Shown piece after piece: positions 10,628 to 22,959 of a stretch of 64,000 bases of DNA. Every line of letters begins with the position of its first letter. Positions within the stretch are counted from its first letter, which is position 1. The notes beneath the pieces were generated by a model. It was not told the origin of the DNA, searched no databases, and saw nothing but the letters and a program-made list of their open reading frames with translations. Origin of the DNA: Nephrocerus scutellatus (Eukaryota; Arthropoda; Insecta; Diptera; Pipunculidae); contig OX352763.1 of NCBI GenBank assembly GCA_947095585.1, forward strand, positions 28,197,462 to 28,261,461, written 5' to 3'. The position numbers and the translations under genes were made by a program.

Positions 10628-11815
10628 ACAATGAACCTTGAAAAATTAAGCAAAGTCCAAAGATCAGCTAGTCTATGTATGAGCGGAGCACTTCGTACTT
10701 CCCCCTCCGTCGCATTGGACGTTCTGTTTGACCTTACACCACTCGACATTTACAGCATGTAAGTAGCTGCTAGTACGGCTTTTCGCCTAAATACTATTTC
10801 CCAGTGGACTAGAAATGAAATCGGTCACTCCTCTATCCTGAATTTAGTCAGGATCCCAGACAACATAGACTACACCATTCTGCAACTCCATTTCAACAAA
10901 AACTTCCAGGTCACCTTCCTCTCCAGATCATTCTGGGACGAAGGCGCTCACTTAAATGATAAACACATTCTTTTTTACACAGACGGAGTCGGCGGAGCTG
11001 TTTCCAGGCTGAAATTATAGCGATTAGTGAAGCCTTACCTTGGCTGAAGAGAAACGTCGTATCTGCTAAGGATATTCGTATATTCTCCGATAGCAAAGCT
11101 GCACTGAAATCCCAGGAATCAGTCTCTACAAATTAAATTCTAGCCCTTAATTGCCGATCATCTCTCGTGGAGATGTCGGAGCAGTTCAATATCCACATGT
11201 GTTTGGTGCCGGGGAACAGAGACATTCCGGGAAACTGTATGACTGACGAACACGCCAAGCAAGGAACTGCACTCCCTTCTTACCTGAATATGGTTCCATA
11301 GGCTACCAATCGCTAAATGCAAACTCTTGTTAAATCGGGATGCTAATGTAACTAACTGTAGGTGGTCAAACGGTACAACTTGCATAGGGACAAAGCAGAT
11401 CTGGCCCATGCTGGATCCGAAACGCTCCCTGTGTTTGATCTCTCAAAAAAGATCGCACATCGGTGCTATTGTAGTTTTCATCAGTGGACACTGTCTCACA
11501 GGCAGGCATGCAGCAAGACTTGGAGCATTCTCGAATGACTTCTGCAGAAGCTGCATGGATAAGGAGGAATAGGAGACCATCGTACATCTTCTCTGTACTT
11601 GTCCAGCCCTCTTACAAAAACGTAAGCTCCATATGGGAGCTTACTTCTACAACGACACTAACGATCTCACGTCAATGACATTAGTAGTCTCCTACGCTTC
11701 ATACGAAGCTCTAATTGGTTCATCGAGTAGGTAAAGGGAAATTTTTCTGATCAGTGTGGACCATTACTGTTCTAAGTGTGTCTGTTTCACTGACAGCCAC
11801 CTTAACCTAACATAA
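10628..11815 (+). pseudogene. LINE-C (R1/LOA-like) 3' fragment with RNase H
   Basis: 5'-truncated. Reads the post-RT segment (EKLSKVQRSA, LDVLFDLTPLDIYS), then an RNase H domain (FYTDGVGGA, QAEIIAISEALPWLK, FSDSKAALKS) and a Cys/His-rich tail (FCRSC...VHLLCTCPAL). Several stops and frameshifts break it. The 3' end is CTTAACCTAACATAACC, not poly(A). Nearly the same structure occurs at 53388-55265. Confidence 0.8.
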
Positions 11816-12260
11816 CCTTGGTAGAACTCAGCATCTGGTGCGGTCCTTGCTCTCTTTATTGTTTCGAGTACGACGAGATTCTTTTACCGGTTTCGGTTTC
11901 CTTTGCCGGAGCAGTATATTTTCATATCTTCTGAGCGTTTTATATTCTTCTTCTTTCCATGTCCTCATTTTATGAGGTTGTTGCATTGATCGGTACGCAA
12001 CCATCTTACGTTTAGTCGCTAGCTTAAATTCATCATCAAAAGAGTCGTTCCTATCTTTATAATACTGCCTAAGGATGCTGCTAACTATTGACAGTAATTT
12101 TAAGGCATGTCATCTAAGGCCCGTGCATAAATGCTACGTGTTATTCTGCCAATTCTGCTGATGGTTGACCGCCTAGAAAGTTCTTTCGATCTTGATTAAT
12201 GGAACCTGACAGCTGTCGCTGGAAAGATTTTGTCGAACTGGTCACAGAGAGTTTTGGGAT
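11816..12260 (-). pseudogene. LINE-A fragment (5' side of the RT region), resumes after nested insertions
   Basis: Parallels 14920-15200 on the plus strand (TGAGGTTGTTGCATTGATCGGTACGC, CTTACGTTTAGTCGCTAGCTTAAATTC) and ends with the match to 16040-16090 (CTGCTGATGGTTGACCGCC). Together with 9585-9985 it forms one disrupted copy. Confidence 0.65.
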
Positions 12261-14220
12261 ACCTTACTGAATGATATGTTGTATGGAAGAGCCCAGGAAC
12301 GAATCCGATTACAGACCCAAATTAGGAAAATAGAAAGCAACAAAATAATGTTTTTGAAATCTTTAACGGTCTGTATGTAAAGGCAACAACAAAACTTCCC
12401 CCGTCATCGTTTTTTCTTGAATTTCTTTAGAGTTTTTTTGATTATCGAATATTTGTTTTTATGGGTGGATTTTCCTTCCATTTCCATGCAGAAGAGTATA
12501 GAGAACATAGCACACACACAGCACCATTTTATTTAAGTTTTTTATGAGCTTTTTTAGCGCTCTACATGGCGCATCAACACACCGCTATATGTATTATCCT
12601 TCGTTCCAGTTTCCTTTTTTTTATAAATATATTTTATGCCCTCCCATTATTTCTCGTTTCGTTTTTCAAAAGCAAAAAAAAAACCAAAATAAAATGAATT
12701 TTTCCATCTTCTCAAAAACTGTCCGTCCCGGCATCGCAGCACCGCCCACCACCCAAAATAAACACATCCATACATACCGGGTACATTTTTTTTATATGGA
12801 TGTTTTTGCTGCGACGTCTCTTCCCTCCCTCGCACATGGTTGTGCTGAGGAGATATGATCCTTGTACTTTTTTTCAATCTTAACAAGGAAAGTGGAGAAC
12901 CGTTTTCGCTTCGTTTTTCCCGCCATCGCCATCGCTTCTCAGCACATATTTTTATCCATCCAAATGCATATCCATACAGCCCCTTATCGCACCTGCCCGA
13001 CCATCCCTCCGATAACCAACCAACAACAGCAGTTTAGCGCTCGGATCCTTCATGATGTGGTGGTGACGGTGGTGTTGGTTGCACCAACGGAACCAACCAG
13101 ACGGGAAAGAGCGATGGTAAAACGACTTTTTTTTAGATTAAGTTTTTCTCAGAGACGACAAGAAAAATAGGAAAAAAAAATTGCAGCAACAACAATGGAA
13201 CGGGATGGAGTGGGTGAGAACGACCGACCGTTTTTATTATTCATTGTAATTTTTTTTCTTTTTTTTTTCATTTTTATTTTCACTCTGGTTTTTTCGAAAT
13301 ATCGATTTTCTGCTGCAAAAATAAACTGAATTCTTTTCCCTTAGTGTTATTTTCGTTAATGAAAAAACGTTAACGTCATTTTTTCATTTTGGTTAAATTC
13401 GTCCTTTTGGAATTGTGTGATAAAAAGTTGATATTAAATTTAATGAAAGTTACCGGAAGCGCACGATTCCAGTGAATGTCATTTTGGGGTGAAAGTGTAA
13501 AACGCATTAAGCACACACACCTGCGCAATATGTAAGATAATACGATAGATATAAAAAGTCATACAAGAATTCCCAAAAAAAGGAAATGTTTGCACATGAT
13601 TTTGAATGTTTTCGCACAGGTGGTTGAAAAAAGCTTTGCTGCCTTGTCATGTAAATGCGTGTATACCGCCATATACACAAAATTTTTAGCATTCTTCAAT
13701 TAGTGTCTAAACGCAGCTGGAATGCAATATGTATTTTAGGGTAAAAAAGCAGAATAATTGAAATTACAAAAATATGTTTCCCAACGTTCCGGCAAATTGT
13801 AGCCTAAAAAAGCAAAATAAAATGTCCTGGGTATAAATCATCAAGAACGAAGAAACAATGTGGTTACTCTACTTTCACGTTGACTATCGAGTCGACGTCA
13901 CGGCACCGCAAGTTGCATTTCCTGGTAATACGCTTCGGCATCCCAAATAAACGGACACGACTATGTAAGTTGACCATGGCCAATGTTATAAGCCAAGTAT
14001 AATCGAATTTTAAAAATTATTTCGTTAAAATGATTGATTTTATACGTCTACAGCAGAGATACTCAACCACTGTGCCGCCAAATTTTAGAAATATATGTAT
14101 ATAGTAAAAATTATAATGCTTTTTTTTATTACGAGTAAAGTTTAAATTAAAGAGAAGTACTTATATAAATCTGACAATAACAATTTAAAGTTAATATCGC
14201 ACAACGCAATGCATACTATC
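12261..14220. other. Long non-coding stretch, low-complexity
   Basis: T-rich and A-rich runs (12660-12690, 13250-13290), with no coding frame I can support. The 12540-13170 frames are biased by composition. Could contain UTR or enhancer DNA, but nothing in the sequence shows it. Confidence 0.4.
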
Positions 14221-14224
14221 ATCA

Positions 14225-16090
14225 TCATATTTGGCTCTACTTATTTGGTGTCCGGTCCTGGCCTGCCGCAAAAAATCTCTTCACCGGTCCCGATTTCGGG
14301 CCGATGTCATCCAGTTTGGCATCCCTAAACTTTACACCCTACACATGCCTAAGCGTGTAAATCTGATCAGTTGTTGATTTGCCTGGGATGAAGCCACACT
14401 GGTATGGACCAATGATGACTTAAGCGTATGGGGCTATCCTGTCTTGCAGAATAGAGGAGAAAATCTTAAACGCGGTACTCAACAACGTTATACCACTATA
14501 ATTGCTGCAGGTTGTGATATCTCCTTTCTTATGTATGGGACACAGGATGCCTTTTCGCTTCTGGCATCGGTTCTTCCTCCCATACTTCCACTATAAGTTC
14601 ATGAATTGCTTGTTGTATTGCGGGACCTCCTGTTTTAATCAGCTCTGCTGGGATACCATCAGATCCCGGAGCCTTATTATTTTTGAGCCGATTTATCGCT
14701 CTGCTAGCTTCGTCTATTCTTGGTGGCGGCAGCATAGTGTGGTCTTCGGTCATTGGTGGAACCTCCAATTCTTCAGTTAGCTGGCCATTAAGCAACAAAA
14801 TGCAAATGCTTTTCCCATCGCTCTAAGATGCCTTTGAGATCGGCGATCAGATTACCCTCTTTGTAGTATGTGCAACGCGGTGTATATTGCGTCATACCGA
14901 GGACTCTTAGGTAAAACTTCTGCGCCTGGCGCAGTTCTCGCTCTCTGTACTGTTCCAGTTGATGGAAGAGATTCTTCTTCCAGGCTGCTTTCTTTCGCCG
15001 GTGAATTGTTTTTTCATATCGTCTGAGCTCTTTTTATTCATCTTCGCGTGCCCGCGTTTTATGAGATTGTTGCATTGCTCGGTACGCAAAATTTTTACGT
15101 TCAGTCGCTAGCTTACATTCGTCATCGAACCAGTCGTTTCGATCTCTACGACTACTGCCTAAGATGGAGTCAGCAGTACTAATGACAGTATTCTTAAGGC
15201 GTGTCCATTTCTCTTCTACGCCCGACATCTCAGCCCCAGGACTTACTCTCCCTGCATTTAGGGCGAGTCCTATCGCTTGACCGTAGTTGTTTCTGGCCTC
15301 TTTGTTGCGAAGGGCAGCCGTGTTGCCACGAAGCTGATTCGCAGAAGCTGTCTTTCGTGATGATGCAATCCGCGCTCGGAGCACTATACCAACAAGATAG
15401 TGGTCCGAGTCGACGTTGGCACCTCGGTACTTTCGTACCATCATCAGGTTCGGGTTGTGGCGGCGGTCTATCTGGTTGGATCGGGAGATACCCAACCCAG
15501 GTGGCTTTGTGGATATTTTAAAGCGCAAACCTTGTACTCGCAACGACCAAATTATTGCTTGCTGCCATCTCTATGACTCGTTAAGCTATCGGTGCCAATG
15601 TACTGCCTGAATACTGGCTCCCTACCTATTTTGGCATTCTACTAAGGACAGGCATGGAGTTCCCGTACGACTGATTCAAAGAATTCTTCTTTTTCATCAT
15701 CTGGGGAATCCTCTGTAGGTGCGTGAGCGTTTATCAGGCTTATGTTTTTAAATTTGCCCCGCACGCGAGCTCCGCCAGCTGCTTTATACAGTGAGCGTAC
15801 GTCCCATGAGAAAATTCTTAAATCGTTTAGCAGTTTTGGTTGCCATGGTCGTCGTCGTTCATAGGTGTATCCGAGACTGATTTGGGGTTCCGTAATAATT
15901 ATTTTTTACGGGCGAGGTTATTGGCCTCACTCCAACCTTACTTTGAAGGGACTAGTCCGATCATTCCGCTTTTCCTGCATTGGAGGAAAATTACCGGCGG
16001 CCACCACATGGTGGTTTGATCGCACTTCCACAATTTTAGAGCATTCTGTGTTATTCCTGCTATTCTGCTGATGTCTGACCGCCTTGAAAG
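14225..16090 (-). pseudogene. LINE-A copy with internal deletion
   Basis: 14225-14330 matches the extreme 3' end seen at 62515-62620 and 49680-49745. It then jumps directly to the RT N-terminal part (14345-14800, reading INRLKNNKAPGSDGIPAELI), so the RT catalytic core is deleted. 15034-15543 encodes the linker after the APE endonuclease (DSDHYLVGIVLRARIA, SSRRDRNDWFDDECKLATER). 15610-15900 holds endonuclease remnants. Frameshifts separate the parts. Confidence 0.8.
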
Positions 16091-16264
16091 ACATCACATT
16101 TATCAAAAAACTGTATCCTCAAACTTGTGGATCCGTTTAACACAACACACAGGTATTTTTCGTGTACACAAAAAAGTTCATGCTGAGTAGCATATTGTAC
16201 ATGGGTTTCAATCGGATAAAAAAACGTGTAACCTTAACGCGCAGTTGAAGTAAAACTTTTTTGA

Positions 16265-16565
16265 TGTAGTAGGGCAAAAAGACCTTCAAGAGTCCCCTAA
16301 AAGACCTCAAATAATCATAAAAAGACCCCCAAAAGACTCAAAAGACCCTCAAAAAACCTCCAAAAGATTCCCAACCGACCCCCAAAAGACTCTCAAAAGA
16401 CTTCCCAAAAGACCCACGAAATACCATCAAAAGACTCCCCGAAAGACCGTCAAAAGACCCTCAGAAGACCTTTAAAAGACCACCAAAATACCCTCAAAAG
16501 ACTCATCAAAAGACCGCCAAAATACCCTCAAAAGACCATCAAAAGCCGCCTAAAAAACTCTAAAA
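16265..16565 (+). repeat. Degenerate AAAAGACC(C/T)C array, locus 1
   Basis: About 300 bp of imperfect 10-12-bp units of the form AAAAGACYYYC. The upstream flank (GTGTAACCTTAACGCGCAG ... TTTTGATGTAGTAGGGC) matches, inverted, the flank of the similar array at 22790-22895, so the array is carried inside a dispersed element. Confidence 0.7.
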
Positions 16566-19170
16566 TGAAAAGGTTTACTCGCACTCGTAACAGTTTTCTA
16601 AAATCCCTTTGGTAGGAAAGCAAACGCTGTGAACGAAAAGACGCCCGATTTCATAGTCACATGGTATATGAATTCGTTCGGGTTTGGCCGCCCTTTTTAA
16701 GAATTAAATTTGGTTTTATGAATTTTTGAAACAATATTTAAAATATACTGATAATTTCTTTTTGGTTTTGTAAAAACCCGATTTCTAGACCTGGTCTACC
16801 TGCTCAAAACAAATCACACTACGCAAACTTTCGGATTGCAGGTGCTGCAGCAGGTTCATATTTTTATATTCATTTTTACCTTTTTTCTATATATACTTGC
16901 ACGTCTGTACAACTAATTAGAGTCGCCGATATTCTGAGGTATCGAGCGTCGGGCGTCGGTCTCGCTTCGTAAGCATTACAAAAAATATATAATAAACATA
17001 ATAAAGGAGCTCTAATTCTTGCAGAATTTTTCTTCCTCGAGTATGTGCATGTCTAGGTTCTGTTGCTAATAATACCAGAACTTAATTTTTGCATGGATTT
17101 TAAAGTAACTTTATTTATATGCCACTACCACTGCCTCCGCATGTACTCTTTTTAACGACCACACTATAGGTGGACTTAGCCGTTTTTCTTTTGTTTGAGT
17201 TTTGCATCGTTTTTTTTTAATTTTCTGCTTTTATTTGATATCCATGAACGTGTAAAAAAGAAGCTAATGAGCATGAACACTCCAGTCATGTAGGAAACAT
17301 CTTAAAACAGAAAATCCGTCCATCTACACTGTTGCGTCGCCCTTTTCTCATCAGAATCTTACAATTACCATGAATATGAATTTTTTTTCATTATATATAT
17401 TTTCGTTTTTTTTTTCGACGTCCACTTTATACAAAACCAAATTGCAGTCGATAAAAGGCAGAAATTCCAACAGTTTTTTTTATATAAATATTCGCCAGGA
17501 ACGTTTCTCGTCTGTTGGATTTGAAATTACCAGGGATTGTGTCACAGCAGACTCGTCAAACCAATGGCCCTGCTAAAAAACCCTCAGTTAGAAGGGAGAT
17601 CAGAGGAGGCTATTTTCTTCTAGCCTTTTCTCGTTTTTATACCATTTTCCTTCTTACTCAACACATTTTGATTTTCTTTTTTAGTTTTTAGTCAGAAAAA
17701 ATAAAATAAAAATCCCAAGAAAAAACTGAGGGGTGGTAGAAAATGTGAAAAATTTTCTCAGCAATAATACATTCAGGTTAGCTCACGCTAGCTTTTTAAT
17801 TTTTAAAGGGGGTTTCTTTACACATACATACATACTATCTAACCGAAGCTGGTACAATTAGTGGTTCTTACTTTATGCAAAATTTACTCATTTTCCTATG
17901 CGGTCAATGCAAATAGCTATAAAAAAAAGTTTTTATGAAAAATCAATATTTAATTTTCTTAAAAAGAAAACGTGCTCAATGAAAATTTTTTATATCGCTA
18001 TTTAAGTACAGTAGATACATATTGCTTGGAATGCAAAATGCATGCTTACATGATATGTAATTAATTTTCGAGATAAAAAGAAGAAGAGGCATGAATCTAG
18101 GTTGAACTAATTATGTGATTGGATAGATAAAGAAAGTAATTTTTGTAGGTGTGAACATAAATACTTAGGATTCGTATTTTATTATTTACATAGGCTACGT
18201 TAGAATAATTTCTGATACTTTTATCTGCTTTAGCGGGGAAAAGAGTTTCTAAAGTTTAAAAAGTTAATTCGTATCAATTCAAAGATATTATTATTATCCA
18301 TTTTTGGACACTTACGTAAAGAGCAAAACTGATTAAAAGTTAGCTCAAGTAGTTTAATTTTATTATCTTGTTTACACGAAAGCATCTGTCAAAAGCAAAA
18401 GCACTGACAGTTTGACAGCAGAATCGGCAGAAATGTTTGCCATGAGCATCAAATCGAACATCCCATTTGTGTTGCCAAATGTCAACTGAGGCGAATTTGT
18501 ATTTGACATTTACTTTGCATACGTGAAGATTAAAAGAAATTAAAGTTTTAAACGAAAGTTAAAGTAAATGTCATTGTTAAAATCGTCACAAAGCAAATCT
18601 GTGTGAACGAGATGACTGAAAGTGATGGAAAGTCCATTATAATTGAGCATTAATTGCTTTATTATCCCAATCGAACTTATCGAAAGAATAAACTCTTTCG
18701 TTCAATTATAAAATCACATAAAGATCAAGCCGCATGACAAAAATATGCACGAGGACCTATCAACGAATTTGCAATTTTCAGTTAAATAAGTTTGATAAAA
18801 TATAATGGCGACATCTACAAAATTAGTCCAATTATATCAACTTTTATTGAAAAATAATTAATTCTTAAGGGACTATAATTAATTATAATGGATTTGAGTT
18901 GGTTTTATTTAGCTGATGTGAACGACAATTCGTATGCTGTGACCATAATGTGATTTTGGTCAGTTTCGTCTAATGTTCGTTAACTTACGTGGGATTAATC
19001 AAGGTGTCAGTGAAGTGAGACATTCGGTGCGGAAATTTGACAACTGAGAGAAATTGTGTGAAATGCAAGTAGCTGCATTATGGGTAAATTAAAGAATGAG
19101 AGAAATTAGCTAAGCTTTTCGTTCGGTTTTCTGTAAGAATATAGTTGGCCCTTTAATTTCATCGTTTTCG
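16566..19170. other. Long AT-rich spacer, no supported gene
   Basis: Homopolymer T runs and short frames only. 18890-19000 shares motifs (ATGCTGTGACCATAAT, CAGTTTCGT, GTTCGTTAAC) with 21270-21330, so a diverged dispersed repeat is probably present. Confidence 0.4.
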
Positions 19171-19184
19171 TCAATGATTAATAA

Positions 19185-19375
19185 TAATAATATTCGGCCG
19201 AATACGGACGGCAAATTTAGAAGCTTTCCGGGACAAGTTATTACTCTAGGAACGTTTGTCACCCATTCACTAGAGGTGGAATACCATGAAAAATACTTTT
19301 GGTGTTACTGGGATTCGAACCACGAACCTCCTGCTCAGAAAGCCATGCTCTTATCTGACTGAGTTCAACCATAGA
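19185..19375 (-). mobile_element. tRNA-derived SINE, copy 2
   Basis: Reverse-complement partner of 6256-6430. On the minus strand it reads AACTCAGTCAGATAAGAGCA (box A region), AGCAGGAGGTTCGTGG and GGTTCGAATCC (box B), then CAGTAACACC and the same body to the CTTTCCGGGACAAGTT region. The head resembles a complete tRNA with acceptor and anticodon arms more than copy 1 does. Confidence 0.75.
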
Positions 19376-20485
19376 GCTTATTGCTCTATGGTTAAACTTA
19401 AAAGTAACGGCTACTGAAATCGAATGCAATCATTGGGTCCTTCCAAATTTATTCAGAAGTTTTTACTTCATACTTGATCCAACAAAACAATAATAAAAAG
19501 AACATAATAACCAAACATTCCATCGTGTACGGCACAAAAGAAGAAAACACATTTTTTATTTGTTTTCTATTAACATTTCATTAAAGTGATCGGTCGATAC
19601 CTCTATAAAATCAGCACTAATAATTCTTGTCGGCCTTCTAAACTCTTTCTTTGCATCTTTTTACCAAACATGAAAGAACTGATATTTAACCAAAGAATCT
19701 GCCACCTGCAAAATTTTCATTTTCCAATGGCAACAAAAAGTAGTAAAATATATGAAAATACTCGTAGGTACATACATAAATGTACAAAAACCAGTCAGAA
19801 CAAAAACAACGCATGAAATATTTTTCATTTCTCGATGTTTTTCCCGCGTGGCTGTATCTTTCAGGAATTTCACCATTCACTATTCTCCATAATACGGGTA
19901 TCTGCGAAAGCACAAGGCAGAGCAAGCGGATTCACTGCAAATTGTGGAAACTTTTCATTTTCTGTTGTTGTGTAAACAACCACATTTATGGATGTATATA
20001 CGTACGAGAGTACAAAACATCCATAGTTTTTTGTTCGATTTTTTTTCGCACAGAAAAAGCCGCTGAGTAAGAGAGAAATATTTCATATCACAAATGCTAG
20101 TTAGCGGGAAGCGGCTAAAACAAAAACAAAACAAAAAACTATCTAATGTTCAACAGAAAATTGCTGCAAAAGAAAATACAACTGACGATACAAAAGGTAA
20201 AAAAGCGACGACATTAAAACCAAAGGAACGAATTGGAAAACAAAAACTACATTTTTCCTAGAATAAAAAAAACTATATTTTTTTTAGAGCTGTTATAAGG
20301 AATTTTGCTAAGCTAAGAATATCTTCACATATACATTCAACACGCAATTGTTCTATCGCGCGTTCAAGTAGCAAGATGGGAGAGGTTATAGAAATTATAA
20401 TTGCTAGTAACAAAATATTGACACTCAACTGTTTCGCCCACTTAAGTGCGAGTACGTAAATTAGAAAATACAGTCATCATGTCTA
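19376..20485. other. Spacer, no supported gene
   Basis: Overlapping open frames on both strands at 19586-20070 lack family signatures. A-rich at 20110-20280. Confidence 0.4.
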
Positions 20486-20489
20486 TGTT

Positions 20490-21540
20490 CACTTTTTGCA
20501 AGCTATCGCGAGTACGATGGCAAGCGAACCTTACGTACGTAATTTTGACATTTCAGTCGTATATGTATATGAAATTGGATGGACGGATTCTATCATCTTA
20601 AGTTGAGTTGGCAAAAGGAAATTATGGTTCGATGTTATATTTTGGAAATTTATGGGAACATTTCATGGGGGTTTGACATTTTACATGGAAAATTTTAATT
20701 TTTATGGGTTATTTTTTTGTAACTCAGTTACAGTTACATAAGTATGAAAAGACAACATATTTACACAAGGTGGGGAAAGTATAATGTCATATGTGACTTT
20801 CGTTCGATTTTTGCCCTTTTTTGACCGAGTGCACTCGTTGTTGGTCGTCAAACGAACAAAACAAGTGCACTGGCTCTTTTTGTATTTGTGGTTGCTGTCA
20901 CATATCAAAAGTCAAAATGGCAACACAATGACAGTGTTTCCCACTAGACCATCTTACGTTTCTCGCTCTTAGCGATTGCTTATTTGTTGTACACTGTATT
21001 CACATCCCACAAACAGAGCCGCGCTTGGGATTGTTTTACAGCATAAGTATACGTACAGTTTGGCTTTCTATAGAGAAGGTGTTGGGTATGTCCGACCAAA
21101 AACCATCGAGTAGAAAATTTTACCCCGGAACTACACTCAGCGCGATGCTATATTTTGGAAAATTTTGTGAACATTTCATGTGGGTTTGACATTAGCTTAT
21201 GTTTCTAAAATGGTTTCATAATTGAGGTTTAAGTAACTGTCAAAACCCGACGATTTAATGGTGATAACACTAACGAGTATGCTGCGGCCATAATAACTAT
21301 GATCTCAGTTTCGTTAACTTTCTCAAACGAATGCGAGTACGAGTCTTTTATATAAAATGTATTGGATAGATTATGCCAAAAAGGGTAAAGTTGGCAAAAG
21401 TAAATTATGGTTTGGTATTATACTTTTGAAAACTTTTGAAAATATTTTGTCAGGTTTTGACATTAGCTTATGTTTGCCAAAAATTATTATGGTTAGGCAT
21501 TTAAGAGAGACACAGCCAATTCATAAGAAGGCTTGTTAAC
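20490..21540 (+). repeat. Three diverged copies of one dispersed segment
   Basis: The motif string GAGTTGGCAAAAG / ATGTTATATTTTGGAAA / GGGAACATTTCATG / GGTTTGACATT recurs at ~20605-20690, ~21130-21205 and ~21390-21475 in the same orientation with growing divergence. A MITE piece (20936-21090) separates copies 1 and 2. Class unknown. Confidence 0.5.
20936..21090 (+). mobile_element. Partial copy of the 263-bp MITE
   Basis: Matches the right half of the MITE at 48563-48825: TACACTGTATTCACATCCCA, GCGCTTGGGATTG, then the terminal inverted repeat TGGCTTTCTATAGAGAA. The left terminus is missing. Confidence 0.65.
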
Positions 21541-21705
21541 GGTTACGAATGAATACGACTAATAGTTCTTATATAAAGTTATTTACCCACTTAAACTTAA
21601 CGAAAGAGTGGTAAGCATTTCCGTTCAAATACAATTTTTTTATTTTTTAAGTGAAATTACTTTATCGGTGGTATTAAGAAAATTTAACACGGTATCAAAA
21701 ATAAT

Positions 21706-22295
21706 CAAGCGATTTCTATGAAATTCGGTTTGTAGGACTAAGATGTGATTATAACCCTTGTTCCTATGGAAATTTGGGGAGCTGGCCAATAGGGTCTGAA
21801 ATTTTGTGGACCAAGCAATTTCTCAAGCGATTCGTATGAAATTCGGTATGTAGGACTAAATTGCGACTATAACCCTTGTTCCTATGGATATTCGGAGATC
21901 TGGCCAATAGGGTGTGAAATTTTGTGGACCAAGCAATTTTTCAAGCGATTCGTATGAAATTCGGTATGTAGGACTAAGATTCGACTATAACCCTTGTTCC
22001 TATGGAAATTCTGCGATCTGGTCAATAGGGTCTGGAATTTTGAGGACCAAGCAATTTCTCAAGCGATTCGTATGAAATTCGGTATGTAGGACTAAATTGC
22101 GACTATAACCCTTGTTCCTATGGATATTCGGAGATCTGGCCAATAGGGTGTGAAATTTTGTGGACCAAGCAATTTTTCAAGCGATTCGTATGAAATTCGG
22201 TATGTAGGACTAAGATGCGACTATAACCCTTGTTCCTATGGAAATTCTGGGATCTGGTCAATAGGGTCTGGAATTTTGAGGACCAAGCAATTTCT
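21706..22295 (+). repeat. 118-bp satellite, five full monomers with dimeric higher-order pattern
   Basis: Monomers start with CAAGCGATT at 21706, 21824, 21942, 22060 and 22178, with a terminal CAAGCGA at 22296: exactly 118 bp each. Monomers 2 and 4 share GGATATTCGGAGATCTGGCC and GGGTGTGAAATTTTGTGG. Monomers 3 and 5 share GATCTGGTCAATAGGGTCTG and TTTTGAGGACC. The repeating unit is therefore a 236-bp dimer. Confidence 0.9.
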
Positions 22296-22302
22296 CAAGC
22301 GA

Positions 22303-22650
22303 CCTTAAAGTGGAAAACAAAGTTTCAACCCATCACACGCGCCACACGTGACTCTCGTCATACGCGGAATATAAAAATGCTATTTTGGACTTAATAACAT
22401 AACAATCACAAAATTTCAGCTCTCTACATCGTGTGGAAGTTGGTTAAAATGACCCCAAGTCCCAAGTCGAAAAAAATAGGTTTTTCAACCCATCATACAC
22501 GCCACACACGCGACACGTGACAAGCATCATACGCGGAACATAAAAAATGCTATTTTGGGCTTAGACACTCACAAAATTTCAGCTCTCTATGTCGTGTGGA
22601 TGGTGGTTAAAAAGGAATGCAAATAAGTCTAAAATACAAACAAAAAGAGG
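22303..22650 (+). repeat. 127-135-bp satellite, two to three monomers
   Basis: Directly abuts the 118-bp array. Shares CAACCCATCACACGCGCCAC, GGAATATAAAAA-GCTATTTTGGACTTA and TTTCAGCTCTCTA with the larger array at 33230-34110. The right flank (ATACAAACAAAAAG) also matches that array's right flank. Confidence 0.75.
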
Positions 22651-22789
22651 TCAAGTTCAAAAAAAGTTTTTAATAATTCTCCGGCAATGAACGAAGTTGA
22701 ATAATAATAAAATTATAATCATACTGTGTTTAAATATTTCTATAAAAATACCTCTATAATAAAAGAGATTTATTATTAAAACAAAAACA

Positions 22790-22895
22790 TCTTTTGCTCA
22801 TACCTCGTCTATACCTCATTTGGGGGTATTTTTGGGGTCTTTTTATGATTCTTTTTGGTGGTTTGGGGGTCTTTTATGGGTCTGTTGAGGGTTTT
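22790..22895 (-). repeat. Degenerate AAAAGACCCC array, locus 2
   Basis: On the plus strand a GGGGGTCTTTTTATG / GGGGGTCTTTTATGG series; the flank at 22896-22955 matches that of locus 1, inverted. Confidence 0.6.
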
Positions 22896-22959
22896 TACGC
22901 CTTACAACATCAAAGGAGTTGCAGTTACACCGCTCGTAAAGGTTACACGCACTGATTTT

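Noticed and set aside
12544..13170. Overlapping ORFs at 12.5-13.2 kb as a gene
   Set aside because: Composition-driven frames in T/A-rich low-complexity DNA on both strands, with no domain or splice pattern.
16265..16565. CRISPR array
   Set aside because: Units are 10-12 bp, degenerate and without spacers; the genome is eukaryotic.
19586..20070. Small protein genes
   Set aside because: Overlapping frames on both strands with Cys/Phe/Tyr-rich random-looking content.
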